NCBI RefSeq assembly: GCF_035621475.1
Contig: NZ_CP141799.1
Span: 714,001 to 778,000 of the forward strand
Reading direction: 5' to 3'
DNA from: Pseudomonas paeninsulae
Lineage (GTDB): Bacteria; Pseudomonadota; Gammaproteobacteria; Pseudomonadales; Pseudomonadaceae
DNA length: 64,000 bases
Made by a program: the position numbers and the translations under genes. Position 1 is the stretch's first letter. Every line of letters begins with the position of its first letter. Shown here piece after piece: positions 18,079 through 27,120 of this stretch. The notes beneath the pieces are model-generated. The model was given only the letters and a program-made list of their open reading frames with translations. It was not told the origin of the DNA and did no database searches.

Positions 18079-20643
18079 ATGAATTCCTTGCCTATCGACG
18101 TCCTGTTACCTGCGCTACGCCAAGCCCTGGCGAGCCGCCACGAGGCGGTGTTGGAGGCCCCGCCCGGCGCCGGCAAGACCACCCGCGTGCCGCTGGCGCT
18201 GCTGGATGAGCCCTGGCTGGCCGGGCAACGCATCATCATGCTCGAACCGCGCCGCCTGGCCGCGCGTGCCGCCGCCGAGCGGCTGGCCAGCGAGCTGGGC
18301 GAGGCGGTTGGCGAGACCGTCGGTTACCGCATTCGTCTGGACAGCAAGGTCGGCCCGCGCACCCGCATCGAAGTGGTCACCGAGGGCATTCTTGCCCGCC
18401 GTTTGCAGGACGACCCGGCGCTGGAAGGGGTCGGCCTGGTGATTTTCGACGAATTCCACGAGCGCAGCCTGGATGCCGACCTGGCCCTGGCCCTGTGCCT
18501 CAACGGTCGCGCGCTATTTCGTCAAGGCGCGGGGCGCGGCGAGGACTCGGGCGAGCCGGCGCTCAAGGTGCTGCTGATGTCGGCGACCCTGGAAGGCGAG
18601 AAGCTGGCCGCATTGCTCGACGATGCACCGGTGCTGCGCAGCGAGGGCCGCATGTTTGCGGTGGAGCTGCGCTGGGGCACGCCTTATCAACCCGGCGAGT
18701 GGCTCGAACCCAAGGTGGTGCAGACGGTGTTGCAGGCGCTGGTCGACGAGCCGGGCAGCCTGCTGGTCTTTCTTCCTGGGCAGGCGGAGATCCGCCGGGT
18801 CAATGACCAGTTGGCCGAGGCCCTGGCCGGGCGCGCCGATATCCTCCTGTGTCCGCTGCATGGCGAGCTCGACCTGAGTGCCCAGCGCGCGGCCATCGAG
18901 CCGGCGCCCGCCGGCACGCGCAAGGTGGTGCTGGCGACCAATATCGCCGAGACCAGCCTGACCATCGACGGCGTGCGCGTGGTGGTGGACGCCGGCCTGG
19001 CGCGGGTGCCGCGCTTCGATCCGGGCAGCGGCATGACGCGCCTGGACACCCAGCGGATTTCCCGTGCCAGCGCCACCCAGCGTGCCGGTCGTGCCGGGCG
19101 CCTGCAGCCGGGCAGTTGTTATCGCCTGTGGTCGCAGCACCAGCACGAACAACTTGCCGCCTATGCCGCGGCGGAAATCCTCCAGGCCGATCTGGCCGGC
19201 CTGGCCCTGCAATTGGCGCGCTGGGGCGTGACGCCGGCGGAACTGGCCTGGCTCGACCCGCCACCGGCGGCGGCTTATGCCCAGGCCGTGGATCTGCTGA
19301 CCCGCTTGGGCGCGCTGGATGAGCGCGGGGTGCTGACCGCCCACGGCCAGGCCATGGCCGAATTGCCGGCGCACCCGCGCATCGCCCACCTGCTGCTGCG
19401 CGGCCAGGCGTTGGGCCTGGGTGCGCTGGCCTGCGACCTGGCCGCCTTGCTCGGCGAACGCGATATCTTGCGCGGAGCAGGAGCAGACTTGCACAGCCGC
19501 CTGGCCCTGCTCTGTGGCGCGAGCAAGACCGCGCGTGGCGCCCAGCGGAGTGCCGCCCAGGGCGGGGTGCAGCGGGCGCGGCAGTTGGCCCGGCAGTTTC
19601 AGGGCTATCTCAAGCGCACGGCCGTCGCCGCGCCGGTGGCCGATCCGGAGCATCCGCGCTGGCTCGGCGCCTTGCTGGCATTCGCCTACCCGGACCGGGT
19701 GGCCCAGCAGCGCCGGGCGGGTGGCGCCGAATACCGTCTGGCCAATGGCAGGGCGGCGCTGTTCGCCGAGGCCGATGCGCTGATGAAGCATGAGTGGCTG
19801 GTGCTGGCCGATCTCGGTAGCCGTCAGGGCCAGCGCGAGGAACGCATCTACCTGGCCGCCGACCTCGATCCGCAGCTGTTCGAGACGGTGCTGGCCGAGC
19901 AGGTCAGCGTGCATGAGGAGTTGGACTGGGACGAACGCGAAGGTGTGCTGCGCGCCGAACGCCAGCGCAAGCTGGGCGAATTGGTGCTTAGTCGCGAACC
20001 CCTGACGGGCCTGGACGAGGCAGCGCGCAGCCGTGCCTTGCTCGGTCTGGTGCGGCGCAAGGGCCTGGCGCTGCTGCCCTGGACCGCGGAACTGCGTCAG
20101 TGGCAGGCACGGGTGGCCTTGCTGCGCGCGCTGGATCTGGCCGCCAGGGGTGTCAGCGAGTGGCCGGATGTCAGCGATGCGGCGCTGCTCGCCAGCCTGG
20201 AGGACTGGCTGCAACCCTACCTGGGCAAGGTCAAGCGCCTCAGCCATTTCGCCAATCTTGAGTTGGCCGGGATACTCCAGGGGCTGTTGCCCTGGCCGCT
20301 GCCGCAGCGCCTCGATGAACTGGCGCCGCGCAGCCTGCAGGTGCCGTCCGGTTCGCGCATCGGCCTGGATTACAGCGAGCAGCCGCCGGTGCTGGCGGTG
20401 CGTCTGCAGGAACTGTTCGGCCTGGCCGAGACGCCGCGCATCGCCGGTGGCCGGCAAGTGGTCAAGCTGCACCTGCTGTCGCCGGCGCGTCGTCCGGTGC
20501 AGGTGACCCAGGACCTGGGCAATTTCTGGCGCAGCACCTACAGCGAGGTGAAGAAGGACCTCAAGGGCCGCTACCCCAAACACTACTGGCCGGACGATCC
20601 GCTGATCGCCGAGCCCACCGCACGGGCCAAACCGCGCAAGTAG
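18079..20643 (+). CDS. hrpB: ATP-dependent RNA helicase HrpB
   Basis: An 854-residue DEAH/RHA-family helicase of HrpB length. Motif I is APPGAGKTTR (27-36), motif II is the variant DEFH (124-127, FDEFHERS), motif III MSATLEG, and motif VI QRAGRAGRLQPG. The HrpB-specific C-terminal domain ends DPLIAEPTARAKPRK. The cellular role of HrpB is poorly defined in most bacteria, where it is an RNA-dependent ATPase. It stands alone, downstream of nothing on its own strand. Confidence 0.95.
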   Translation: MNSLPIDVLLPALRQALASRHEAVLEAPPGAGKTTRVPLALLDEPWLAGQRIIMLEPRRLAARAAAERLASELGEAVGETVGYRIRLDSKVGPRTRIEVVTEGILARRLQDDPALEGVGLVIFDEFHERSLDADLALALCLNGRALFRQGAGRGEDSGEPALKVLLMSATLEGEKLAALLDDAPVLRSEGRMFAVELRWGTPYQPGEWLEPKVVQTVLQALVDEPGSLLVFLPGQAEIRRVNDQLAEALAGRADILLCPLHGELDLSAQRAAIEPAPAGTRKVVLATNIAETSLTIDGVRVVVDAGLARVPRFDPGSGMTRLDTQRISRASATQRAGRAGRLQPGSCYRLWSQHQHEQLAAYAAAEILQADLAGLALQLARWGVTPAELAWLDPPPAAAYAQAVDLLTRLGALDERGVLTAHGQAMAELPAHPRIAHLLLRGQALGLGALACDLAALLGERDILRGAGADLHSRLALLCGASKTARGAQRSAAQGGVQRARQLARQFQGYLKRTAVAAPVADPEHPRWLGALLAFAYPDRVAQQRRAGGAEYRLANGRAALFAEADALMKHEWLVLADLGSRQGQREERIYLAADLDPQLFETVLAEQVSVHEELDWDEREGVLRAERQRKLGELVLSREPLTGLDEAARSRALLGLVRRKGLALLPWTAELRQWQARVALLRALDLAARGVSEWPDVSDAALLASLEDWLQPYLGKVKRLSHFANLELAGILQGLLPWPLPQRLDELAPRSLQVPSGSRIGLDYSEQPPVLAVRLQELFGLAETPRIAGGRQVVKLHLLSPARRPVQVTQDLGNFWRSTYSEVKKDLKGRYPKHYWPDDPLIAEPTARAKPRK

Positions 20644-20808
20644 GCCGATGCGCCGGCAGTCGTGTGCGGTCTTATGGCATCCCCTTGGCGCTCAGGCTGG
20701 CCGAACGCCCCCGCAGGCTTTAGCCAGGGGCCGCGCCGGGGTAAGGTAGAACGCTTGCTACCCCTGCGCTCGCCACGGGGGCCCCGGTGACCAACAAGTG
20801 AGTTCGAT

Positions 20809-21609
20809 ATGAGTGCTGCAGTGCTTCTGAGAGCGGATACCCAGGCATCCAGCGGCTGTTTGCTGCGTGTCGATGGCGCGACTTCCGGGCTCAGGTCGAC
20901 CGGTCTGGCGTTCTACCGACTGGAGGTCGGCGAGCGCCTGGCGTGGAGCAGCGCGGAGCACGAGGCCTGTGTGGTGTTGTTCAGCGGTCGTGCCGATGTG
21001 CAGGCAGGCGACAGCGCCTGGGCGGACGTCGGCGCCCGCCAGCAGTTGTTCGACGGCGGCAAGCCGCATGCCCTCTACCTATCCCTGAATACCTCGCTCA
21101 GCCTGGTGGCGCGCACCCCGCTGGAACTGGCGATCTGCACCGCGCCGGGGCGGCTGCAGCGACCGCCCAGGCTGATCACCCCCGCGCAGGTGACGCTGGA
21201 CGAGCGTGGCGAGGGCGTCTGCCGGCGGCGAGTGCACAAGATTCTCTGGGAGCAGGACGAAGCCGACAGCCTGCTGATCACCGAGGTGTTCACTCCGGCC
21301 GGGCACTGGTCGAGTTACCCGCCGCACAAGCACGACCGCGATGCGCCGCCCGAGGAGTCGAGTCTGGAGGAAATCTACTTCTTCAAGATAGACCCGCCCC
21401 AGGGCTTCGCCTTGCAGCGGGTGTACAGCGACGAGGGCGAGGATCAGTGCTTCAGTCCCGGCAACAACGATGCAGTGACGGTGCCGCGCGGTTACCACCC
21501 GGTGGCCGCGCCGCCGGATTACCAGGTGTATTACCTCAACGTGATGGCCGGCACGTCGCGCCAGTGGCACATCTACTACGACCCGCGCACCCCCGCCAAG
21601 CCGGCTTGA
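20809..21609 (+). CDS. iolB: 5-deoxy-glucuronate isomerase
   Basis: Converts 5-deoxy-D-glucuronate to 2-deoxy-5-keto-D-gluconate in myo-inositol breakdown. The 266-residue bicupin shows YPPHKHDRD and a Glu-rich EESSLEEIYFFKI metal-site region, followed by VPRGYHPVAAPPDYQVYYLNVMAG, all characteristic of IolB. It is separated from the other iol genes by a minus-strand three-gene group, so it must be expressed from its own promoter in the 165 bases after hrpB. I see no GGAA-N6-TTCC motif in that stretch. Confidence 0.94.
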   Translation: MSAAVLLRADTQASSGCLLRVDGATSGLRSTGLAFYRLEVGERLAWSSAEHEACVVLFSGRADVQAGDSAWADVGARQQLFDGGKPHALYLSLNTSLSLVARTPLELAICTAPGRLQRPPRLITPAQVTLDERGEGVCRRRVHKILWEQDEADSLLITEVFTPAGHWSSYPPHKHDRDAPPEESSLEEIYFFKIDPPQGFALQRVYSDEGEDQCFSPGNNDAVTVPRGYHPVAAPPDYQVYYLNVMAGTSRQWHIYYDPRTPAKPA

Positions 21610-21793
21610 AAGCGTCAGGCGAAGTGTGATCGCGCCACGAGCCGGGCGTAGTCGCGAAGCACTACGGCGCTTGGCTTAGCCATCCAGCATGGCCTCCTGG
21701 CGACAGATGAAAAACTGCCAACCGCTACCGTAGCCTGGATCAGCGCCAGTGCAATCCGGGCCCGGGTGGACAGCCCCTCGGATTAAGGGTTGT

Positions 21794-22921
21794 TCAAAGC
21801 TCGTCGACCTCGACCCAGCGCTGTTCCCGTGCGGCCAGGCGGATGGCGGTAGCCAGGCGCTCGACCTCATAGGCCTCGGCGAAATCCGGGCCAGGGCCAG
21901 GCATGCCGCAGACCGCTTCGATCAGGGCGCGGACCTCCAGGGTTTTTAGGTCGTTGTAACCCAGCTGATGCCCCGCCGCCGGGCAGAAGGCCGCATAGCC
22001 AGGCAGCGTCGGTCCCGCCAGCAGACGCTGGAAACCGTCCATGCCTGGCCGTTCATGGGGGCGGTAGAGACGCAGTTCGTTGAGCCGTTCCTGATCGAAG
22101 GCGAGGGTGCCGCGCGTACCGCTGATTTCGAAGGCCAGATGGTTCTTGTAGCCGTGCTTGAGCCAGCTGGTGCTGAAGCTGCCACGGCAGCCGTTGGCAA
22201 AGCGCAGCAGGGCATGGGTCTGATCGTCGACGCGGATGGCCAGCCGTTCGTTGCTGCCGGTCGAGGCGGGGCGCTGGCGATGCGCGGTATGGGAGTCGGC
22301 GCAGACCGCTTCGACGGCGCCGAGCAGATGCCGGGCGAGCGCCAGCAGGTGGCTGCCCAGATCGGCCAGCGCCCCGCCGGCGTGCTGCGGATCGCAGCGC
22401 CAACTCCAGGGTGTATCCGCATCAGCCATGAAGTCTTCGCTGAATTCGCCTTGAAAACTGATGATCTCGCCCAGCTCGCCGCTGTCGATCAGCTCGCGGG
22501 CCAGGGCGATGATCGGGTTGTGCTGGTAGTTGTAGCCGACCCGGGTGACCAGTCCCGCGCTGGCGGCCGCGTCGCGCATCTCGCGGGCCTGGTCGAGGCT
22601 GACCGCCAGCGGCTTCTCGCAGTAGACCGCTTTGCCGGCGGCCAATGCCGCCATGGCCATGGGGTGGTGCAGGTGGTTGGGCGTGGCGATGGCAATCAGG
22701 TCTACCTGGGGATTCTCGATCAGTTGGCGCCAGTCGGCATGGCTGTGGGCGAAGCCCCAGGCGCTCGCACAACGTTCGGCGCGTATGGCATCGGCATCGG
22801 CTAGTGCAGCCAGGTGGATGCGTGCAGGGAGTTCGAATACCGCGTTGGCGTTGCGAAATGCCAGGGCATGGGCGCGGCCCATAAAGCCTGTGCCGATCAA
22901 ACCGATTCCGAGTGTGCGCAT
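21794..22921 (-). CDS. Gfo/Idh/MocA-family oxidoreductase (first extra copy)
   Basis: A 375-residue NAD(P)-dependent sugar or inositol dehydrogenase. The N-terminal Rossmann motif is GLIGTGFMGRAHA, the substrate-binding EKPLAVS (Lys of the EKP motif) is at about residue 98, and the catalytic-region helix is GGALADLGSHLLALARHL (His included). It is read in the same direction as the dehydratase and aldolase genes, forming a minus-strand group that could oxidise an aldose or inositol derivative and process the acid. It is distinct in sequence from IolG at 37.3 kb, so it probably handles another stereoisomer or sugar. Confidence 0.87.
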   Translation of the reverse strand: MRTLGIGLIGTGFMGRAHALAFRNANAVFELPARIHLAALADADAIRAERCASAWGFAHSHADWRQLIENPQVDLIAIATPNHLHHPMAMAALAAGKAVYCEKPLAVSLDQAREMRDAAASAGLVTRVGYNYQHNPIIALARELIDSGELGEIISFQGEFSEDFMADADTPWSWRCDPQHAGGALADLGSHLLALARHLLGAVEAVCADSHTAHRQRPASTGSNERLAIRVDDQTHALLRFANGCRGSFSTSWLKHGYKNHLAFEISGTRGTLAFDQERLNELRLYRPHERPGMDGFQRLLAGPTLPGYAAFCPAAGHQLGYNDLKTLEVRALIEAVCGMPGPGPDFAEAYEVERLATAIRLAAREQRWVEVDEL

Positions 22922-23044
22922 GCTTGAGTCCTGTTAGTTGTCTTGTCAAAGGGAGTGACTTGCGAGAAGGGGGCCTCTCAGTGCTTTGCTAGAATGAGAC
23001 TGCGACGGCCGGTTGGTTGTTGGTGGATGCTGAGCGCGCGCGAC

Positions 23045-24787
23045 TCAGAATATTTCCGGGTCGGCCACCGCCTCCGTGCCGCGTTCGAGGAAATCGAAAT
23101 CGCAGCCTTCATCGGCCTGGGAAATATGCTCGGCGGAGAGTCGGCCGAAGCCGCGCGGGTAATGCGGCTTGGGTGCTACCCAGTCGGCGCGGCGACGTTG
23201 CAGCTCGGCGTCGTCCACATGCAGGTGCAGTAGCCGTTCGCTCACGTCCAGGCTGATCAGGTCGCCGTCGCGCACCAGTGCCAGCGGGCCGCCGATACCG
23301 CTTTCCGGGGCCACGTGGAGCACGCAGGCGCCGTAGCTGGTGCCGGACATGCGCGCATCGGAGATCCGCAGCATGTCGCGCACGCCTTGCTCCAGGAGTT
23401 TCTTCGGAATCGGTAGCTGGCCCCACTCGGGCATGCCCGGGGCGCCGATCGGCCCGGCGTTCTGCAGCACCAGCACGCTGTCGGCGGTAACCGGCAGTTC
23501 CGGGTCGTCGATGCGGGTGGACATGTCCTTGTAGTTCTTGAACACCACGGCCGGGCCGGTGTGCTTGAGTAGCTGCGGCTCGGCGGCCGCCGGCTTGATC
23601 ACCGCGCCGCGCGGCGCCAGGTTGCCGCGCAATACGGCCAGCCCGCCCTGGGCCCAGACCGGGTTGTCCAGTGGGCGGATCACGTCGTCGTCGTAGACCT
23701 CGGCGCCGGCGAGGTTCTCGCCGAGGGTCTTGCCGTTGACCGTCGGGCAGTCCAGGTGCAGCTCGCCGCGCAGGCGCGCCAGCAGGCCGTTGAGGCCGCC
23801 GGCGTAGTAGAAGTCTTCCATCAGGTACTTGCCCGCCGGGCGGATATTGCCGAGTACCGGTATGCGCTGGGCGATCGCATCGAAGTCCTCGTTGCTCAGC
23901 GGGATGCCCGCGCGGCGGGCCATGGCGATCAGGTGGATGATCGCGTTGGTCGAGCCGGACAGCGCCAGGTCGACCATGATGGCGTTCTCGAAGGCCTCGC
24001 GGCTGAGGATGTCGGAGGGCTTGAGGTCCTCCCAGACCATCTCGACGATGCGCCGGCCGCTGGCTGAGGCCAGCCGCGCATGGCTGGAGTCGACGGCGGG
24101 GATCGACGAGCCGCCGGGCAGGACGAAGCCGAGGGTCTCGGCCACCGACATCATGGTCGCCGCGGTGCCCATGGTCATACAGGTGCCGGGGGAGCGCGCG
24201 ATGCCGTCCTCCAGCTCGACCCAGGCCAGTTCGCTGAGGTTGCCGGCGCGCTTCTCCGCCCAGTATTTCCAAACGTCGGAGCCGCTGCCGAGGGTCTTGC
24301 CGCGCCAGTTGCCACGCAGCATCGGCCCGGCGGGGAAGTAGATGGCCGGGATGTTCATGCTGGTGGCGGCCATCAGCAGCGCCGGGGTGGTCTTGTCGCA
24401 GCCGCCCATCAGCACCACGCCGTCGACCGGATGGCTGCGCAGCAGTTCCTCGGCCTCCATCGCCAGCAGGTTGCGGTAGATCATGGTGGTGGGTTTGACG
24501 AAGGGCTCGCCGAGGCTCATCGCCGGCAGTTCCACCGGGAAGCCGCCGGCCTGCCAGATGCCGCGTTTGACCTCTTCCACCCGCTGCGGGAAATGGCTGT
24601 GGCAGGAGTTCATGTCCGACCAGGTGTTGAGGATGGCGATCACCGGCTTGCCCTTGAAGTCCTCGCTGGAGAAACCCATCTGCTTGGTCCGCGAGCGATG
24701 GCCGAAGGCGCGCAGGTTCTGCACGCCATACCACTGGTAGCTGCGCAGCTGTTGGTATGTCTTGCGGGGTGTGCCGGAGTCGCTCAT
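23045..24787 (-). CDS. IlvD/Edd-family aldonate dehydratase (arabinonate dehydratase-like)
   Basis: A 580-residue dehydratase that removes water from a sugar acid to give a 2-keto-3-deoxy acid. Cysteines expected to hold the Fe-S cluster are C62 (NTWSDMNSC), C130 (GGCDKTTPA) and C203 (SPGTCMTMG), with spacing like that of characterised pentonate dehydratases. LSGSTNAIIHL and RMSGTSYGACVLHVAPE are further family motifs. The ATG at 24787 is preferred over an in-frame GTG at 24796 because AGGTGA precedes it. Gene order with an HpcH/HpaI aldolase points to a sugar-acid pathway, not branched-chain amino-acid synthesis. The actual aldonate is unknown. Confidence 0.9.
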   Translation of the reverse strand: MSDSGTPRKTYQQLRSYQWYGVQNLRAFGHRSRTKQMGFSSEDFKGKPVIAILNTWSDMNSCHSHFPQRVEEVKRGIWQAGGFPVELPAMSLGEPFVKPTTMIYRNLLAMEAEELLRSHPVDGVVLMGGCDKTTPALLMAATSMNIPAIYFPAGPMLRGNWRGKTLGSGSDVWKYWAEKRAGNLSELAWVELEDGIARSPGTCMTMGTAATMMSVAETLGFVLPGGSSIPAVDSSHARLASASGRRIVEMVWEDLKPSDILSREAFENAIMVDLALSGSTNAIIHLIAMARRAGIPLSNEDFDAIAQRIPVLGNIRPAGKYLMEDFYYAGGLNGLLARLRGELHLDCPTVNGKTLGENLAGAEVYDDDVIRPLDNPVWAQGGLAVLRGNLAPRGAVIKPAAAEPQLLKHTGPAVVFKNYKDMSTRIDDPELPVTADSVLVLQNAGPIGAPGMPEWGQLPIPKKLLEQGVRDMLRISDARMSGTSYGACVLHVAPESGIGGPLALVRDGDLISLDVSERLLHLHVDDAELQRRRADWVAPKPHYPRGFGRLSAEHISQADEGCDFDFLERGTEAVADPEIF

Positions 24788-24841
24788 GGGGGTCACCTGT
24801 CTCTTGTCGTGGGTGCACCGCTCGCCTGGTGGCGAGCGGGA

Positions 24842-25630
24842 TTAATAGCTGGAGCCGGTGCTGGTCGTGCTGGCCGCGCGCACCTCGCCGATGGCCTGTT
24901 GTGCGGCGCTGGCCATCAACCGGGCATCGGAGCCGATGGTGACCAGGTCGAAGCCGCGCTCGAGCATTCGTCGTGCGTAGCCGGCCGTGCCGTTGTGGAT
25001 GCAGGCGGCCAGGCCATGGGCCTTGGTGCGTGCGAGGATGTGCTCGATGGCCTCGACCACAGCCGGCTCCTCCTGGTCGAATCTGGGCGTGCAGCCGAGC
25101 GCCAGGGACAGGTCGGCCGGGCCGATATAGATGCCGTCCAGACCGGGAGTGGCGAGGATCTCGTCGAGGTTGTCGAGCGCCTGGCGGGTTTCGATCATCG
25201 CCAGCGCCAGCACCGTGTCGTTGGCCCGCTGGGCATAGTCGGCGCCGGCGTAGAGCAGAGCGCGGATCGGCCCGAAGCTGCGGATGCCCTGCGGCGGGTA
25301 ACGGGTGGCGGCGACGAAGCGCTCGGCCTCGGCGCGGCTGTTGATCATCGGGCAGATCACCCCGTAGGCCCCGGCATCGAGCATCTTCATGACGATCCCT
25401 TCGTCCAGCCAGGGCACGCGCACCAGGGGCACGGTGGCGGTGGTGGAAATGGCGGTGAGCATGTTCACCGCCGCTTGGTAGTCGATCACTCCGTGCTGCA
25501 TGTCCAGAGTCAGGCTGTCCCAGCCCTGGTGGGCCATGGTCTCGGCGCAGAAGGCGTTGGGGATGGCCAGCCAGCCATTGATCACCGCCTCCCCGGCAGC
25601 CCAGCGTTGGCGGATGCGGTTCTCGCGCAT
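24842..25630 (-). CDS. HpcH/HpaI-family aldolase (2-keto-3-deoxy sugar acid aldolase)
   Basis: A 262-residue class II, metal-dependent aldolase splitting a 2-keto-3-deoxy acid into pyruvate and an aldehyde. Landmarks are the catalytic His in TLDMQHGVIDY, the Arg in VRVPW, the metal-binding Glu in AMIETRQAL and the Asp in GIYIGPADLS. ATG at 25630 has AGGAG nine bases upstream; an in-frame TTG two codons earlier is too close to that site. It is the first gene of the minus-strand group, so the divergent AT-rich region controls it. It pairs functionally with the dehydratase gene downstream. Confidence 0.92.
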   Translation of the reverse strand: MRENRIRQRWAAGEAVINGWLAIPNAFCAETMAHQGWDSLTLDMQHGVIDYQAAVNMLTAISTTATVPLVRVPWLDEGIVMKMLDAGAYGVICPMINSRAEAERFVAATRYPPQGIRSFGPIRALLYAGADYAQRANDTVLALAMIETRQALDNLDEILATPGLDGIYIGPADLSLALGCTPRFDQEEPAVVEAIEHILARTKAHGLAACIHNGTAGYARRMLERGFDLVTIGSDARLMASAAQQAIGEVRAASTTSTGSSY

Positions 25631-25694
25631 ATGCAAGCTCTCCTTTTATCGGTGTGGCACCGGGCAAGCCGGGCAGGGGGTTGCTGATAAATTT

Positions 25695-25708
25695 AGAAAA
25701 TATATTCC
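25695..25708. promoter_or_regulatory. Candidate IolR-type operator (one mismatch)
   Basis: AGAA-AATATA-TTCC, one mismatch to GGAA-N6-TTCC, 65 bases upstream of the aldolase start. The motif is the one reported for rhizobial IolR (RpiR family). Confidence 0.45.
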
Positions 25709-25851
25709 CTTTATATCTTAAATAGAACAAATTTTCGTGCGCTTGCCAAGCATGGCGTAGAAAGTTTTCGTGCTCCAGAACGGCGGCGCAGGAGGAGCGC
25801 CAAGCACCGGTGGTCGAGCAGTCAGAAAGAATTTCTAAAAATAGTTGAAAT

Positions 25852-25865
25852 AGAAAAAAAATTCC
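25852..25865. promoter_or_regulatory. Candidate IolR-type operator (one mismatch)
   Basis: AGAA-AAAAAA-TTCC with the same single mismatch as the site at 25695. It sits 320 bases before the iolE start, within the AT-rich divergent region. Confidence 0.4.
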
Positions 25866-26185
25866 AATAGAGTGAGTTCCAGATTGACGACCATGCCCCT
25901 CCTGGACTGTCTGCTAGGGCGAGGGCCAACAACAAAAAGCAGGTAACGTCGATGTACAGATCATTTTCACTCAGGGCACTACCCCTGCAGTCTCGCTTCT
26001 GCGCCGCGGCCCTACCGCCGGGAGCCCAGCGCCACTCTTCAATGTCATGCGCAGTGTCATTCACCTGCCAGCACCCGAGCTATTCGGGGCTGCTGGCGCA
26101 TAACGCAGTGATGTCTCGGATTCACGAATAACTGCCACTTGTCTTTTGGGCCCGCACGGTGGCTCTTTATTCTTCGGAGGATGTG

Positions 26186-27073
26186 ATGAGCGTACGCATC
26201 GGTATCAATCCCTTGACCTGGACTAACGATGACCTGCCCGCCTTGGGCGGTGACACGCCGTTTGAACAGTGTTTGAGTGAGGGCAAGCAGGCCGGTTTCG
26301 CCGGTTTCGAGCTGGGCCACAAGTTCCCCCGCGATCCGGCGCTGCTGCGGCCGATCCTGGCGTCCCATGGTCTGGCGCTAGTTTCCGGGTGGTACAGCTC
26401 GCGGCTGCTGGAGCGTTCGGCCGAGCAAGAGATAGACGCTCTCCAGGAGCATCTGCACTTGCTCAAGGCCATGGGCTGCAAGGTCATGGTGTTCTGCGAG
26501 GTCAGTGATTGCGTGCACGGAGACATCGACACGCCGGTATCGCAGCGCCCTGTGTTGGCCGAGCAGGCCTGGCCGCTGTTTTGCGAGCGCCTCGAAGCAG
26601 TCGGCAGATACTTGCAGGAGCAGGGCGTGCGCTTGGCCTATCACCACCATATGGGCACGGTGGTAGAGCGTGCGAGCGAGGTCGACCGGCTAATGGAAAA
26701 CACCTCGGCGGCCGTAGGCCTACTGCTCGACAGCGGCCACCTGACCTTCGCCGGCGACGATCCATTGGCGGTACTGCGTCGCTGGGGTTCACGCGTATGT
26801 CACGTGCACTGCAAGGACGTGCGTGCCGAGGTGCTGGCTGAGGTGAAAGCACAGGATTCCAGCTTCCTCAATGCCGTGCTGGCCGGGGTGTTCACTGTGC
26901 CGGGTGACGGCAGTATTGATTACCGGCCGTTGCTGGCCGAGCTCAAGCCGCTGAATTACCAAGGTTGGCTGGTGGTCGAGGCCGAGCAGGATCCGGCCAA
27001 GGCGCACCCGCTGACATACGCCCGCAAGGGTTATCGCTACCTGGACGAATTGGTTGGCAGCCTCGGTCTGTAA
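26186..27073 (+). CDS. iolE: Myo-inosose-2 dehydratase
   Basis: A 295-residue TIM-barrel protein that dehydrates 2-keto-myo-inositol to 3D-(3,5/4)-trihydroxycyclohexane-1,2-dione. IGINPLTWTNDDLPALGG near the N-terminus and LAYHHHMGTVVE, LLDSGHLTFAG and VHCKDVR (metal ligands Glu/Asp/His) are typical. The ATG at 26186 follows GGAGG (26176-26180). It is the first gene of a long plus-strand operon (iolE-iolI-ABC importer-lactonase-Gfo/Idh-iolA-iolD-iolG). Confidence 0.94.
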   Translation: MSVRIGINPLTWTNDDLPALGGDTPFEQCLSEGKQAGFAGFELGHKFPRDPALLRPILASHGLALVSGWYSSRLLERSAEQEIDALQEHLHLLKAMGCKVMVFCEVSDCVHGDIDTPVSQRPVLAEQAWPLFCERLEAVGRYLQEQGVRLAYHHHMGTVVERASEVDRLMENTSAAVGLLLDSGHLTFAGDDPLAVLRRWGSRVCHVHCKDVRAEVLAEVKAQDSSFLNAVLAGVFTVPGDGSIDYRPLLAELKPLNYQGWLVVEAEQDPAKAHPLTYARKGYRYLDELVGSLGL

Positions 27074-27120
27074 GCAACCTATTTTACCTCCGCATGATCA
27101 GAACTCAGGAGAACAACACG

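Larger units (their letters stand above)
25631..26185. promoter_or_regulatory. 555-base AT-rich divergent control region of the inositol locus
   Basis: Lies between the minus-strand aldolase group and the plus-strand iolE operon. The part at 25680-25900 is very AT-rich for this genome and holds two AGAA-N6-TTCC sites (25695-25708, 25852-25865), each one base from the IolR-type motif, plus AGAAA-GAA-TTTCT at 25824-25836. A 59-codon frame at 25952-26131 follows a weak AGG site and might be a leader peptide. I see no known riboswitch. Confidence 0.65.

Noticed and set aside
18514..20583. Minus-strand 689-codon frame opposite hrpB
   Set aside because: Same GC-driven shadow effect; hrpB is complete with all helicase motifs.
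20644..20808. IolR-type operator before iolB
   Set aside because: No GGAA-N6-TTCC or one-mismatch version was found in this stretch.
21610..21793. Possible third dispersed repeat (GTAGCCTGGAT...ATCCGGGC) after iolB
   Set aside because: Resembles a common intergenic palindrome but only one short, imperfect copy is visible in the window.
24080..25687. 535-codon plus-strand frame across the dehydratase and aldolase genes
   Set aside because: Antisense to two real enzymes; Gly/Ala/His-rich with no domain or start signal.
23109..25730. 873-codon minus-strand frame across the dehydratase and aldolase genes
   Set aside because: It is out of frame with two well-supported enzymes and has an Arg/Ala/Gly-rich composition without domains.
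25952..26131. 59-codon frame before iolE as a real gene
   Set aside because: Only a weak AGG site precedes it and its sequence is not protein-like. Kept as a possible leader within a finding, not listed as a gene.
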